Shown: piece by piece, positions 40,701 through 52,100 of the stretch
Layout: every line of letters begins with the position of its first letter
How positions within the stretch are numbered: position 1 is the first letter of the stretch
NCBI GenBank assembly: GCA_030144725.1
Contig: JASKMD010000005.1
Location: 2,225,476 to 2,289,475 of the forward strand
Source of the DNA: Haematococcus lacustris
Taxonomy: Eukaryota; Chlorophyta; Chlorophyceae; Chlamydomonadales; Haematococcaceae
Reading direction: 5' to 3'
Length of the DNA: 64,000 bases
Notes under the pieces: generated by a model
What the model saw: only the letters and a program-made list of their open reading frames with translations
Databases searched by the model: none
What the model was told of the DNA's origin: nothing
Made by a program: the position numbers and the translations under genes

Positions 40701-43700
40701 GCCAGCGAGCTGAAGCTCACATGCCTGATGGAACAAAGCATCAACAGCCGTGGTATCAGAGGAAGGAGGTGGAGGGGCTGCAGGGCAGGGGCAGCCACAG
40801 CATGTTGTGAAAAGCTGGTCAGCCATGGGCACTGGAGGCCAGCACCTCAGTAGCTGAGGTGACGGTATTGTCACTGTAGGTGACAGCACTGGCCTTGGCG
40901 ATGGCGCCTGGCATGTCAAGGCCTGGGCGGCAACCTGCTGTGTCAGTAGCAGCCCCTGCCAGCTGCCTGTTGATGAGTGGTGCAGAGGTGCCGCCTGATG
41001 TGCAGGCTCCTGGGTGCAGGCCCAGGCAGGTGACACAGCTGCTTGTCAGTGATGCCAAGGAGCAGCCACCCTGGGTGCAGGTTCAGGCAGGGCAGTGTTA
41101 CCTAGGTGTACCTGGGTGCCCAGGCAGGGCAGTGTCATGGCAGCCACTGCATGGCAGTGGAGAGTATGGTTCTGTCATCATCAGTCAGTGGTGCTGAGCA
41201 GCAGCCACCCTGGGGATGGTCAGGCACCGTCACTGCCCTGCAGCTGCCGGGCCAACCATACCTCAGCCTGCCGGGCTTCAGCCAGTGGGTGGCTGCGCAG
41301 TGGGCAAGGTGGGGAGGGGCATGACAGTTGTCAGTGCAAGGGCCAAGGAGCAGCCACCCTGGGTGCAGGCCCGAGGAGAGCACAGTCATGTACATGTGCA
41401 GCATGCCATCATCACCATGCATCGCAAGCCAGCATCACGTCACTTCCAGGGCGGCCTCCAGCGGCTCAGGCACAGCCGCTGTCATGGTGGTGGTGACAGC
41501 AGATGATGCCACTGACTGCCACCAACACCAACATGTGCAAGCCAGTGCTGCTGCAGCACACACCTCAGCAGTTCAAATAGAGGCCAGCACACAGCTTACC
41601 ACTCCAGGTGGCCATCCAGGTATAGGCAGGCTGCAGGTAGAGGTCTCGCAGGCCGCCTTGAGCATGGCCATCATAGCCACTGTGTGCCACGTTGTCCACC
41701 ACCCTTAGGAGGATCTGTGATGTAGGACTTTAGTGCAGGGCAAGGGTGGGTGGATTGCACAAGCAGCCCTGACCCCTGGCTGTGCCCTGTCCAGGTGTAC
41801 AACGACCTGGTGAACGACCTGCTAGACGGCTACAGCTGCAGCCACCACAGCAGGGCAGGCAGCAGTGGGCCCTCGCAGCCCTCTGGCGCCGCATCCAGCT
41901 CCACCAGCCAGCCCACAGCCTCATTGGCTGGGGGGCCATCAGGGGAGCCAGCACCACAGCAGCAGCGCCAGGACCGCTGGCAGGCAGGTGAGTCCGATTG
42001 CTGCTGACTGCCGTGTTGTGGTGACAGGGCCTTCAGTGCTGCCTGCCTGCTGGAGGCTATAGTGTGGACGCTGAGCAGCACCCTGCAGCTGGGTTAGGGT
42101 CGGGGTTAGGGAGATGTAGGGTGTAGGGCTGATGGGCAGCTCAGGCACTGCAGGAACTCTAGCTGGGGATGCACTGAAGCAGGGTGCAGGCCTTGGGGTT
42201 ATGGCTAGGGAGCTGTGGGTTTGCAGTCCCTGGTGGGCAGCTCAGGCGTTCCAGGGACTCCAGCTGTGCAGACACCGCAGCAATGTGCAGGCCACCGCAG
42301 CATGCAGGAAGTGTGCAGGCACTGCTGGGTGGGAGGTGCAGCTGCCTGTCGCTGCCGCCACCGCTGTCCTACTGCCCCTTACCCTAAGCAGGCAAGGCGC
42401 CGCTGCGTCATGCACTGCTCCAGCCACGTGAGCCAGCCCGGCCCGTGCTGCGCATCAGGGAGGACCCCCAAGGCCGGGTGGTCATCCCTCGTCTGTCGGA
42501 GGTGTGTGTTGGGTGGGTGTGTCTGTGTCTGTACTTTGAGCCCGGGCTGCCTGGCCATGACAGGTCTGAGTTCAGAATTATAGCGGCCAGTAGGGTGAGG
42601 GCCAGAGACTAAGTCTGCTGTATTGGGGTCAGTGGAAGGTGGAGGCATGCTGGACTGGCAGCATCGCTTGGTCCTGGCTTGCAGCAGCAGCAGGACTCGC
42701 TACACAAGCACGGGGTAATAAGACGCTGCCCACGACAACACTGGCCTGAAATGCCCAGCCTGACTGCACCAGGTATGGCACTAGGCCTGACTCACAGGCC
42801 AAGTCAGCCCGGCTTACAGGTCTTAACGATGATTACCAGCCTGCTGGGTCCTGACTGCACCAGGACCAGGTCTAGCAAGTTGGCTCACCTTGACAGCAAC
42901 TATTACACCAGTGTGTTGTATGCGGAGGGTTTCTGTAAGTTGTTGGTGTTGTCGTCGCGCCATGGCAGTGACAGACGCGCCGCAGCCGACGTGCATCAGT
43001 GATAGTCGCGCCTGCCATAGGCTTGACCAGCCAATGTGCAGGGTCCTGCGATGTGGTCGCACCACCCCTCATGTTATGCCCTCTAGCGTGCTACTACCTG
43101 TGTGATGCCGTGTGATGTGGGGCTGCAGGTGGTGTGCCACAGTGCGGAGCAGGCCCTGGAGCTGCAGCGCCGCGCCGCCAAGCTGCGTCAGCAGGCCGCC
43201 ACGGGAGTGAACAGCACCTCCAGCCGCAGCCACTGCGTGTTCACGGTCAGTGAGGATGAGGGGTTCAGGTCAGAGTCTAGGCTCAGGGCTAGCTGACCCT
43301 TTACCCTGAGGGTGGCTGTTCCCAATGTCACTGACGATGGTTCATCCCAAAGGCTACAGCCTCAATAGGCAGCAAAGCAGGCAGCAAAGCAGGCAGCAAA
43401 GCAGGCAGCAGAGCAGGCGTTTGCATGAAAGCACAATTTAGTGACCAAAAAAAGATGAGCCATGGGACTTGCTACATGCTCTGCCTGACCCTGCTTTGTC
43501 TGACCAGCTGGCTTGCCCAGCTAGCCAGCCTCTACCCACCCCGCCCAGCCTTGTCACGATGTCTTTGCATTGCCTCCCTGCACAGATCAAAGTGCTGGAG
43601 AGTCCTGCAGGTCCTGGGGAGGGGCCTGGGGCCGCCTGGGGGCTGGGTGCGGGGGCCTGCCAGCCCAGCTTCCGCACTGCGCAGCTGTCCTATGTTGACC

Positions 43701-46700
43701 TAGCGGGGTCAGAACGTGCAGCGCGCACCAAGAACGCTGTGGGGGTGCGCATGAAGTGAGTGGCTAGAGCAGGCTATCATTGTGGATACTTCCCTAATAG
43801 CTGCTGAAACTCTGCTCGAGTACCTCTGTTCAAGCGTCCCACCATTGCCCATGCTCTTTCGCACATGTTTATGCTCACTATGTCTGTGCCCTGTCTTTCC
43901 GGTTGCCCTGTCTTGTCCGGTTCGGCCCGGTTGCAATGTCATGTGGTTGCCCTCAACTTCATGTTGCCCATGTGCCATGTGGTCATGCCGTGTTGTTTTC
44001 CCCAGGGAGTCAGTTTCCATCAACACCTCCCTCATGACGCTGGGACGCTGCCTGGAGGCGTTGAAGGCCAACCAGGCCGCTGGCCCGCAGCGCATCATCC
44101 CCTACAGGGAGAGCAAGGTGAGGGTCCAGGGGCCTGGGCGCCACAGTGCCAAGCTGCGAGCTGCATGGCTATGAGTGATCAGGCCAGCGGGTAGTGCTGG
44201 AGCTGTGCGTAGGTAGGGGCCATACACTGTGACTGTTCCCGCCTCACCCAAGCACAAGCACTCACAAACACCCAAGCACCCAAGCAAAGTCAGCCTCGTA
44301 CTCCAGTCGTTGGTCTATTTATACCATTGTTATGTCTGATGGTTTGAAGTGGTCAGTATCTATCATCGGAGGGTCGATCGGAGTGGTCTGCAGCGGGCGG
44401 TGAGCCGCCTGTGCACCGTCCAGCACATACCAGAGACATCCCAGGGCCAGCACATGCTTGCACACAGCTGTTCCACATGCCGTGGCAGCAGGCCAGGTGG
44501 TGGGGTGGTGCTGGTGCTGATGCTGCAGATCACGCACCTGTTCCGAGACGTGCTGCATGGCTACGGCCATCTGGTGCTGCTGGTGGCAGCCTCGCCCTGT
44601 GCGGTCGACGTGGAGGAGACGCACCACGTGCTGCGATATGCGGCCCTGGCCACCTCCATCAAGTACGCCACCTGCTGCCTCATTCAACAAAGGGCCCAGA
44701 GCAGAGCATGCCGACTGTCGCTGGCGTCAGGGTTGTAGTCAGGGCCAAGCCCATGACAGCCTAAACCCTTGTTCGGACCCTGAGGACCAAGAGCATGGCA
44801 TGCTGAATGTCACTGCTTGTTGTGCATGCGCTGGCGGAGAATGGTGCCTCTGGGGTGGCATTGAGCTTGCCTCTCACCAAGACACCCTGTGTTGAGCTCA
44901 CTGCTGGGATGGTCACCCCTACACCCCCTGCTTACTTCCCCTTGCCTCCCTGCTCACCTTCCTTGTCCTGCCCTTAGTCTGCTGCTTGGCATCCTGTACA
45001 GCACTCCACCCAGCAGCTATGCCACCCATAATGATGCTCACTCAGGACGGCCTCAGGCTGCTTGACCTGAGGTCAATCACGCATTGAGCTTATGTCAATT
45101 TCGTAAGGAAACATGTGCATGCATGGTCTGATGACATGTGCTGACTGGGTGTTGCCGCAGGATGCGGATTGGTGCACCCAGCCAACCATGTGCCCCGCTC
45201 AACAGGTAACTCCTGGCAGGGCCTGCAGGCAACCCTTGACTGCCACTTAGAGAACGCTGCCACCCAGCACCCTGACCTGACCGCTTCTACCACTACCCAG
45301 CCTCCATTTCCACCAGCTGTTGTGGCAGCAGCTGCATGGAGCTCCATGTCTGAGGTGCCCCTTGTCCACCTCCGTCACCCTGCCTCTTTTCCCTGCTGCT
45401 GCAGGCTGCCACCACCTCCCAAAGTGGGTGACAGTGCAGGCAATGTGGGCCCTCCCGCCCCATCACCCTCCGCAGTGGCATCAGACACAGCAACGGACGC
45501 GGCTGTGCAGCAGCTGTCCAGCCGGGTGCAGCAGCTGGAGCAGGAGCTGGAGCGCGTGTGCGGCCAGTTGTCCGAAGCCGAGGCAGCTCTCGCAGCAGCG
45601 GAGGCCGACCTGCGGGACGAGATCGTGGCGGAGATCGAGGAGGTGATGCGCGAGCTGCGCGCTGGGTACGAGGAGCGGCTGGCCAGCAGCGCCACAGCGC
45701 TGGGCACCAGGGAGGCGGAGGTGGCGCTGCTGAGGGCTCAGCTTACCGAGGCGCAACACAGCCACGGCCAACGCAGCCCTCTGCAGGCAGTAGGACGGGA
45801 GACTGGTGAGCAGACTTTGCTGGGCAACCAGGTTCAGGCACAGGCACAACTGACTGCCCAGGTGGCAGGTATGCAGGCCCAGCTTGCTGCACAGCAGCAG
45901 GCGGCTGCGCAGCGGGAGGCCCAGGCTGCGCAGCACCTGGCAGCACTGGCTGCTCAGGTGGCAGCCTTGCAGCAGCAGCTGGAGGCACAGGGCCCCCCGC
46001 TAGCTGCAGAGCTTGTGGGGTCGGCCCCGTTCCTCCCTGCACCTCCTGCTCAGCCATGCACTGGTGGCCATGGGCTGCGGCACACACCAGTGCTGGCAGA
46101 GCCTGCTGCTCCCAGCCTCCTGCCCAGCCCTGAGGGTAGCAACAAGGGCTGCGCAAGGACACTGCCAGCATCTCCACCCAGGCCCAGGCCAGTACTGTGC
46201 CCAGAGAGCCCATCAGGGCACCGCCAGGCCCCCTCTGGGCCTCCTCCACACACCACACAGCCAGGCAGTTCACCAGCAGCTGCCGTGCCCCTCAGCAGCA
46301 GGCCCCTAGCCCAGCAGCCTGCTGGCAGCCCCGACCTGGCCTCAGTGCCCTCCCAGGTGCTGGCTGGTGGAGGGCAGCAGCATGCAAGCCAGGGGTGCCA
46401 GGGGTGCTTGGCAGCCAGGGTTGTTGTTAAAGCTGCAGTTCAAGAGCAGTGCAGCAGCGCATGCCAAGAACCTCAGGCTGGCCAGGTCAGTCTGGCACAG
46501 GATCTATCTACGGGGCTGAGTGCACAGAGGGTGACGCCATCACGAAAGCTGCAGCAGCAGGGCAGAGGCATGGTGGTGGAGGGGTGTGAGGAGCTGCAAG
46601 TGCTGGACCAGGACACTGCCAGCACCGCATGGACCCAGGCGCCCTTGCATCACCCGCATGTGGTGGCCTGTGGTGGGCAGATGCAGCAGGACCGGCAGAT

Positions 46701-46938
46701 GGAAGAGCAGCAGCAGCAGAAAGAGGAGCAGCAGCAGCAGGAAGATCAGCTGCAGCAGCAGCAGCACGTAGGGCTTCACCCACTGCGGGACATTGTCACC
46801 ACACAGGAGCAGCCCACTGAGCCCCAGGCTGGTGCCAGTAGAGCAAGGAAGCGGGCCGCAAGGAAGCACACCCTTGAGGCCACGGAAGCAGTGGAGGGCC
46901 TGCCTGCCAAGCGCTCCCGCAGAGCACTCAGGCGATGA
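37739..46938 (+). CDS. Kinesin motor protein, kinesin-6-like, 14 exons
   Basis: Exons 37739-37848, 37958-38078, 38166-38284, 38480-38579, 39504-39590, 39768-39821, 40589-40633, 41795-41987, 42392-42501, 43129-43245, 43586-43755, 44006-44117, 44529-44662 and 45405-46938 join in phase to 1002 codons. The motor spans about residues 78-490: VFVRLRP start, P-loop GSSGAGKTHTM, VSYYEVYNDLVNDLL, switch I NSTSSRSH, switch II VDLAGSE, and INTSLMTLGRCLEALKANQ with IPYRESK and ITHLFRDVLHG. The last block is closest to kinesin-6 (KIF20/KIF23), which act in late mitosis and cytokinesis. Exon 8 adds a Ser/Gln-rich insert after VYNDLVNDLL. A coiled coil, Gln-rich tail and a basic C-terminus (KRSRRALRR, likely NLS) follow. 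The exon 1 donor (GTCAAC) is weak. Kinesin is certain; the subfamily is inferred. Confidence 0.88.
38590..39080 (-). pseudogene. Decayed Fanzor fragment (antisense in a kinesin intron)
   Basis: The minus strand carries ACCKLVCRPRGTDQQRG, a broken RuvC-II region, and then SSAVYGQQPCEEQLDKRKP, recognisable by comparison with 50977-51408. A TAA stop precedes ACCKL, and a 1-bp deletion next to the RuvC-II Glu (GTGGATGACCTCGCACC at 38823-38839) breaks the frame. The upstream flank (about 39000-39080) also matches 51280-51360. The copy is dead. It lies between kinesin exons ending 38579 and starting 39504. Confidence 0.75.
41059..41370. repeat. Degenerate ~145-bp tandem repeat in a kinesin intron
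   Basis: A core like AGCAGCCACCCTGGGTGCAG recurs at about 41060, 41203 and 41348, each preceded by a TGTCAGTG-like stretch. The units are diverged and show no coding potential. Confidence 0.55.
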
Positions 46939-47468
46939 GACTGCCCACTAACTCTGCATGTTGCACATGGCATCATGGTCGCCACCACCACCCCCAGTGG
47001 CTAACTGGAATAGCTGCGAAACATGGGCAACACCCCCTATAGGGGGGTCTGGGCATTTCTACATCAGAATCCCCATGTGATGCCGGAATGCACTAACACC
47101 TGGTCGCTAACCCTTCGCATGAGCTGTCACCGGCATTCACCACAGCACCTCCCTCATTAGCTCAGCGGGCAACTAGTACCAAAGCAAAGGCAGTATTGGG
47201 TCCCTCTTTTGGACCCACAACTTACGGTTTTTACAATTCATAGGGATTCATGCGTGTCACAGTTGCCCACGCGCTCCACGCTTGTCCATTCTTATTGGGA
47301 CTTTCCTGCATGCCCGCCCCTGTTGCCATGCCTTGTCAATGTCATTCACCACAGCGCATGTCGTTGAACAGCTCATGAATAGGAATATGACCCTCTTGCA
47401 TCCTGTCTTGTCCATTGCCATGATCTTGTCAATGCCAGTCTTACGGGGACGCTGGAGTAGCGTGATCC

Positions 47469-47690
47469 ATGTGTAAAGACACCAGCATGTCCTATCTCCT
47501 AGAAATGATGACGATCATGTATAGGGAGAGCATAACTTGTTTGGGCAAACATCATTATTTGGTTGTATACTATGACGAAAGAGTTAGAGAAGAAGGTGGC
47601 TTACACCGCTTAGGTCTCTTTGCTTCAGTCCCACCAGCAAACTACCCTCAGGGTAAATATACGATATCTCTTGGCACTTTCTCAGGGTAA
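47469..47690 (+). CDS. Small unassigned ORF 1 in the AT-rich island
   Basis: An ATG-initiated frame of 73 residues with mixed, non-repetitive composition (KHHYLVVYYDERVREEGGLH, ASVPPANYPQGKYTISLG). A good splice donor (CAGGGTAAGA) overlaps its end, so it might instead be an exon. I recognise no family. Confidence 0.25.
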   Translation: MCKDTSMSYLLEMMTIMYRESITCLGKHHYLVVYYDERVREEGGLHRLGLFASVPPANYPQGKYTISLGTFSG

Positions 47691-47693
47691 GAA

Positions 47694-47852
47694 ATGGATT
47701 GGGTGGATACTTCGAGGGAAAAACGGTATGAAAAGGCGCAACTTGTATACGATGTTATTGTAACGGGACTCGGAGGTGCATTGGTTCTTACATTCTTGAT
47801 ATCTGCTGGTTCACTTACTCGAGTCCCGAGGAAAGCCCAGCATATCACCTAA
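47694..47852 (+). CDS. Small unassigned ORF 2 with one membrane segment
   Basis: A 52-residue frame starting MDWVDTSREKRYEKAQ, with a hydrophobic stretch (VIVTGLGGALVLTFLISAG) and a basic tail. It starts 3 nt after the stop of ORF 1, a spacing more like organellar, bacterial or viral genes than this nuclear context. The family is unknown. Confidence 0.25.
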   Translation: MDWVDTSREKRYEKAQLVYDVIVTGLGGALVLTFLISAGSLTRVPRKAQHIT

Positions 47853-47960
47853 GCCCAGCATATCACCTTATACTATGTTCACAATGTTCACAATTGTTCA
47901 CATACTATGTTCACAATGTTCACCTTGTTGGTGATACGCTGATTTGGTGAAACCCCAAAT

Positions 47961-48085
47961 CTCGTGCTCAAACAATTGGTGACGAAAAACATATCATGCG
48001 CAAAACATAATGGACAATTGTTTGAGCACGAGTTTGCCAGTTTGTTGACGAAAAACATCTCATGCGCAAAACATAATGGACAATA
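47961..48085. repeat. Inverted repeat with overlapping direct repeats
   Basis: CTCGTGCTCAAACAATTG (47961-47978) is the exact reverse complement of 48015-48032. In addition TGACGAAAAACAT followed by A/C and TCATGCGCAAAACATAATGG occurs at about 47980 and 48047, an offset of 67 bp. Confidence 0.85.
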
Positions 48086-48142
48086 CTCTAGGATGTAAAT
48101 GGCCTTTTGATTTCATACTCAGGCTCTATTACGCAAGGTTGT

Positions 48143-48331
48143 ATGGACACGGCATGGTCTACCCGGCCCAGTCTTCTCGACAGCCGCATCTTCACGATTG
48201 AGAGCCCTTTGATGGAGTACTTCGTCGTGTTGGTCAACCTGGCGAAGCAGGTTTTCGGCTGCGTTATTGGCACGGATGCCACGGACTACGAAGCGGTCAA
48301 AAGGAAGTTTACACTGTTTACTTACCAATAA
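48143..48331 (+). CDS. Small unassigned ORF
   Basis: An ATG frame of 62 residues (MDTAWSTRPSLLDSRIFTIE, then MEYFVVLVNLAKQVFGCVIG) with the high third-position GC typical of genes in this window, unlike the AT-rich DNA just upstream. The opposite strand is also open. I see no known motif; it may be a fragment or an exon. Confidence 0.2.
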   Translation: MDTAWSTRPSLLDSRIFTIESPLMEYFVVLVNLAKQVFGCVIGTDATDYEAVKRKFTLFTYQ

Positions 48332-49121
48332 AACGGTTCGCGGCGCGGTTCCTGCGCATGTCCTCCCAAAAGGGCCTCCTGGCTCCAATGGAGCCAGGCG
48401 CGGAGAACATGGGGCGCTTGGCAGAGATCATAGGCTTGCACAGCACCATCCCACCAAGAGTCGTGTTGCAAACTTGAAAAAATGCAGTCAAAAGGGTCCA
48501 TGCAGCTCCAAGCTCCCAGATTTGGCGCAATGGAAACACCAAATCGGCGCATGGGCCCATGCGGCTCCGCTCCCAGCTCCCAGCTCCCATGCAGCCTATT
48601 GGAAAAGCACTGTAAAACTTGTAAAACTTATAATTCACACTGTTTACTCGTTCGCGGTTTCGCAAGACCAATAAAACGGTTCGCGGAATCGACTCCAAAA
48701 AGAGAGTACGGTAGTGACTCTACGGATTCCCAAGGACTTTTGCAATGCATTTTATGGTTTTGTTATCTATAGGGTAACGTTATGGCTGTGGCAATGACCC
48801 TATGGCATGGTATGCTCATGGCAAGTTACGACGGGTACTGTCCTACACTGTAGGTTCCCTTGCTTCCCTTCCCACCCATCAGTTGGACATATCCTACTAC
48901 AAGCTAGTCGTATGGACTGCTCGCTAATCGTGTATGGTAATGGTTACCCCTTGGTGCAATACAGTCATTATAGACAACTTCGCACTAGTTAATGTACGTA
49001 CAAAAAGTCAAAGTATTAGATTTCGTGTAAACCACCGGACATATACAGCTTGCCGCAAGGCTATGTGTGCCTCCCCGTCGCCTGCTACAGCTGAGTAAAT
49101 CATGACTTGCGGCACGGACTA

Positions 49122-52100
49122 ATGCTATTAAGGGACGGTCCGCAGCACTTGGTTGAAGCGGCTGTTGTAGCGGGATGCGCACCCAATGCATTCTCCGCCG
49201 GGACCTTTTCTGCGGATCAGCGATACACCCCGGCACTGCTGGATGTAGCTCTGGGACCTGCAGCGCAAGGGATGCGACTGCCGCCACACCTGGCCCTGGT
49301 GGGTTTCGGCGCAATGAGAGGGGCCCGGCATATGGTCTACAGCTTACTACAGTCCAGTACAGTACAGTCCAGCGTCAAGCTGTGTTCACTCAGTCCTCTG
49401 GCTGCGCTGTGCATGGCTGCCTTCAGTGCTGCCTGCCGGCTGGAGTGGAGATTGTGGAGCCTGAGCAGCAGCCAGACACGCTGCAGCCCCAACTCTACTC
49501 ACTGGTGCTCACGGGTGGGGCACAGCACCTCCCTCAGCAGATTGACAGCACCTGGCAACATGGGCAAACACCAAGGGCACAGTGATAATAACCCTAACTA
49601 GGGGTGGTGTTTTTACCTGTATAGAGTTATGCTCCCATGCACATGGCATGCACTCCCTCTACCTGCACTACTGCCTTACCCCTGGGACAGGGCTATAGCC
49701 TAGAGTTGGCATGACTGACATGCACTGACTGTGACCTGATGACAGCTCATAAGGGGGCACATTACTGTGCCACAGCCTGCTGCGGCCACTTCTACTGCTG
49801 CTGCTGCTGCTGCTTTGGCTGACCGGTTTGGCAGCTGCTTGTGGCCCAGGCTAGGGTGCCCTCTGCCCCTGCCCCTGCCGACCTGCCGCAGCCCCAGCCC
49901 TGTCTACTGTACCTGCACACCGTACTTGATCACCAGCAGCTGGCGGCTGGCGGCTGGTCATCATGGCGGGGTGCCCAGCACTGCCCAGGATCACCACCTC
50001 ATGCTGGCCCCTGCTAGGGTGCTCTTTGCCCTTGGCTGGCAGAGCTGGCAAACCCAGCCACCAGCACAGCTCCAGCGGGCGCCACTTGCTCTCCCCCATG
50101 CGCTGCACATTCAGCACTACATCACAATCCCTGTTGACCCATCTGCACGGCTGCGGCGCTGATGGGCTGGGCTGAGCAGCCTTGCCCGGCTGGGCTGAGT
50201 AGGCTTGGCTGCCTGCCCAGCCTTGGTGCGCTTGTTGGGCTTGGCTGGTGGAGCAGCGCTCAGCCAAGGCTCTGAGGCAGTGTGGCTGACTGGCTGTTGG
50301 GGGGCCTGGCAGGGTTCAAGGTGGAGGGGCACCTGGGGGCGGCATATCAGGCCCCAGCCTGGCTGCTGGCTGTGTGGCCGCCTTGCGCTGGAGGGGCACT
50401 GCAGCCGCCTGCCTTGCTGGGGGCTGCCAGCCTGCAGGCCTGGTGGGCTTGCGTATGTTTGCCCAGCTGCTCCTCACAGGGCTGCTGGCCATGCCCTGCT
50501 GAGCTGAGGTTGCTGGCAGTGGAGGGCCTCAGGCACCTCAGGGCTCACAGCTCAGCCTCAGCACCCCTCAGCACCCTCCCAGGGAACCCCAACCCCAGCT
50601 GCGCCGGAGACAGGGGAGGGCGTCAGTAGGAGCGGTTGCACTGTTTTACCAGAGCAGCTGGGCAGGGGCAGGGGCGGGGCAGGGCAGGGGAGGGGCAGGG
50701 CAGGGGCAGGGGCAGGGGCAGGGGCAGGGGCAGGCTCCCCAGCATCAGGGTCACAGTGTGATGTGCTGAGAGCTGAGTTGAGGTCCTTGGTCAGCCTGTC
50801 GCCTCCCTTGACAGGGGAGGAGGCGTTGGTGTCCTCGACCCATGACTCAAGGCATGCTAGACAGGCAGCCGCCCAGGCTTTGACCAGGCTTTGACCAGGC
50901 TTTGACCAGTCGGCTCTTTGGTCAACAGCTGAGTTGAGGGCTGGTGCAGCCGTCCTCTATCAGCCTGCTGCGTCCCTTACAGAGAGGCAAGGGCTGGCCC
51001 CTGGCCCCTGGCCCGCTCCCCGGCCATCCCCTTGGCCGGCCCTTGCTGACCATTCACTGCTGAGCTGACCTGGCTGGTGCGGAACTCATCCACTAGCACC
51101 ACCCTGCTCCACCGCTGGTCTGTGCCCCTGGTCCTGCACACCAGCTTGCAGCAGGCTCGCAGCACCAAGTCAGCACCAAGCAGCCCACCCTCCCCGGGTG
51201 CTGACACCAGCTGAGCCAGGGCTCTGACCAGCCCGAGGGACCCCGCGGCAGGTTGCAGTCCTGTGCCGTGCAGCACCTCCAGCCGTCCTCCTCCAGCTGC
51301 TGCAGTCATGCACACAAGGCACACAGGGTGGCTGACATGGAGGCACCAGGTCAGGCAGGCCCCCCCCACCCCCACCCCACCCACCACCAGCAGCATACAG
51401 CAGGCCATGCTGCTCAGGGATGGCAGCTCACTCCCCCACCTGCTGCCTGCCCTGCCGCTGCTCCTGCCGCTGCTGCTTCCTGCAGATGAGAGCGGTGGGC
51501 GCCTGTTCGCCTCCTGCCTGCTATTCTATGAGGAGCTGCCCCCCGCCCTGGCCCTACCCTACACCGCCGCCTGGGGCCTGCATGCCAGCAAGGCGCTGTG
51601 CCTGCTGTCCCGCACCCCCTGCCTGCACAGCCTGGAGCTGCTGCTGCACGGCCTGCACCGCACAGTGTTCGTTACGGGCAGCAAGTGGCCGGTGGCAGAC
51701 CTGGTGCACGCCATCCTGGCCCTGCCTTACCCCGCACAACCGCAGCCCCTGCCGCCATGGCCCCCCCCCCTCCCCCTCCCCTTCCCCCCCCCCCCTGGCC
51801 TCAGCCCTGCCCCCAAGCCTGTACTATCCACCACCACCAGGAGGGGGGAGGGGGTGGGGTCACACCAGTGGGGGCCGTGGAAGCTGGCCAGAAGCTGCAG
51901 CTGGGAGTGCACAGCTTGGAGGGCAGCCTGGTGGGGGGAGGGGAGGCACAGCGCGTCTGCTTCATGCTGGCAGGCAGGCCCTTCCACCTGCCGCTGCTGG
52001 CGCCCGGGCTGGCTGCCCCGGTCCAGGAGCTGCCCCTGAGGCCCCTGGCGGAGAGGTTGAGCCCGGACCGCCTGGTCAGCGCCTGGCTGGCAGGTGAGGG

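Larger units (their letters stand above)
46939..49121. other. AT-richer island between the kinesin and DENN genes
   Basis: The base composition is clearly less GC-rich than the flanks from about 47.2 to 49.0 kb. It contains two small adjacent ORFs, inverted and direct repeats (described separately) and a sequence CAATAAAACGGTTCGCGG present twice (48328 and 48669). No known gene is recognised. It could be an insertion of organellar or element origin, but nothing I can name proves this. Confidence 0.4.

Noticed and set aside
47694..47852. Named plastid membrane subunit
   Set aside because: Size and one hydrophobic segment are suggestive, but the sequence matches no plastid protein I know well enough to name.
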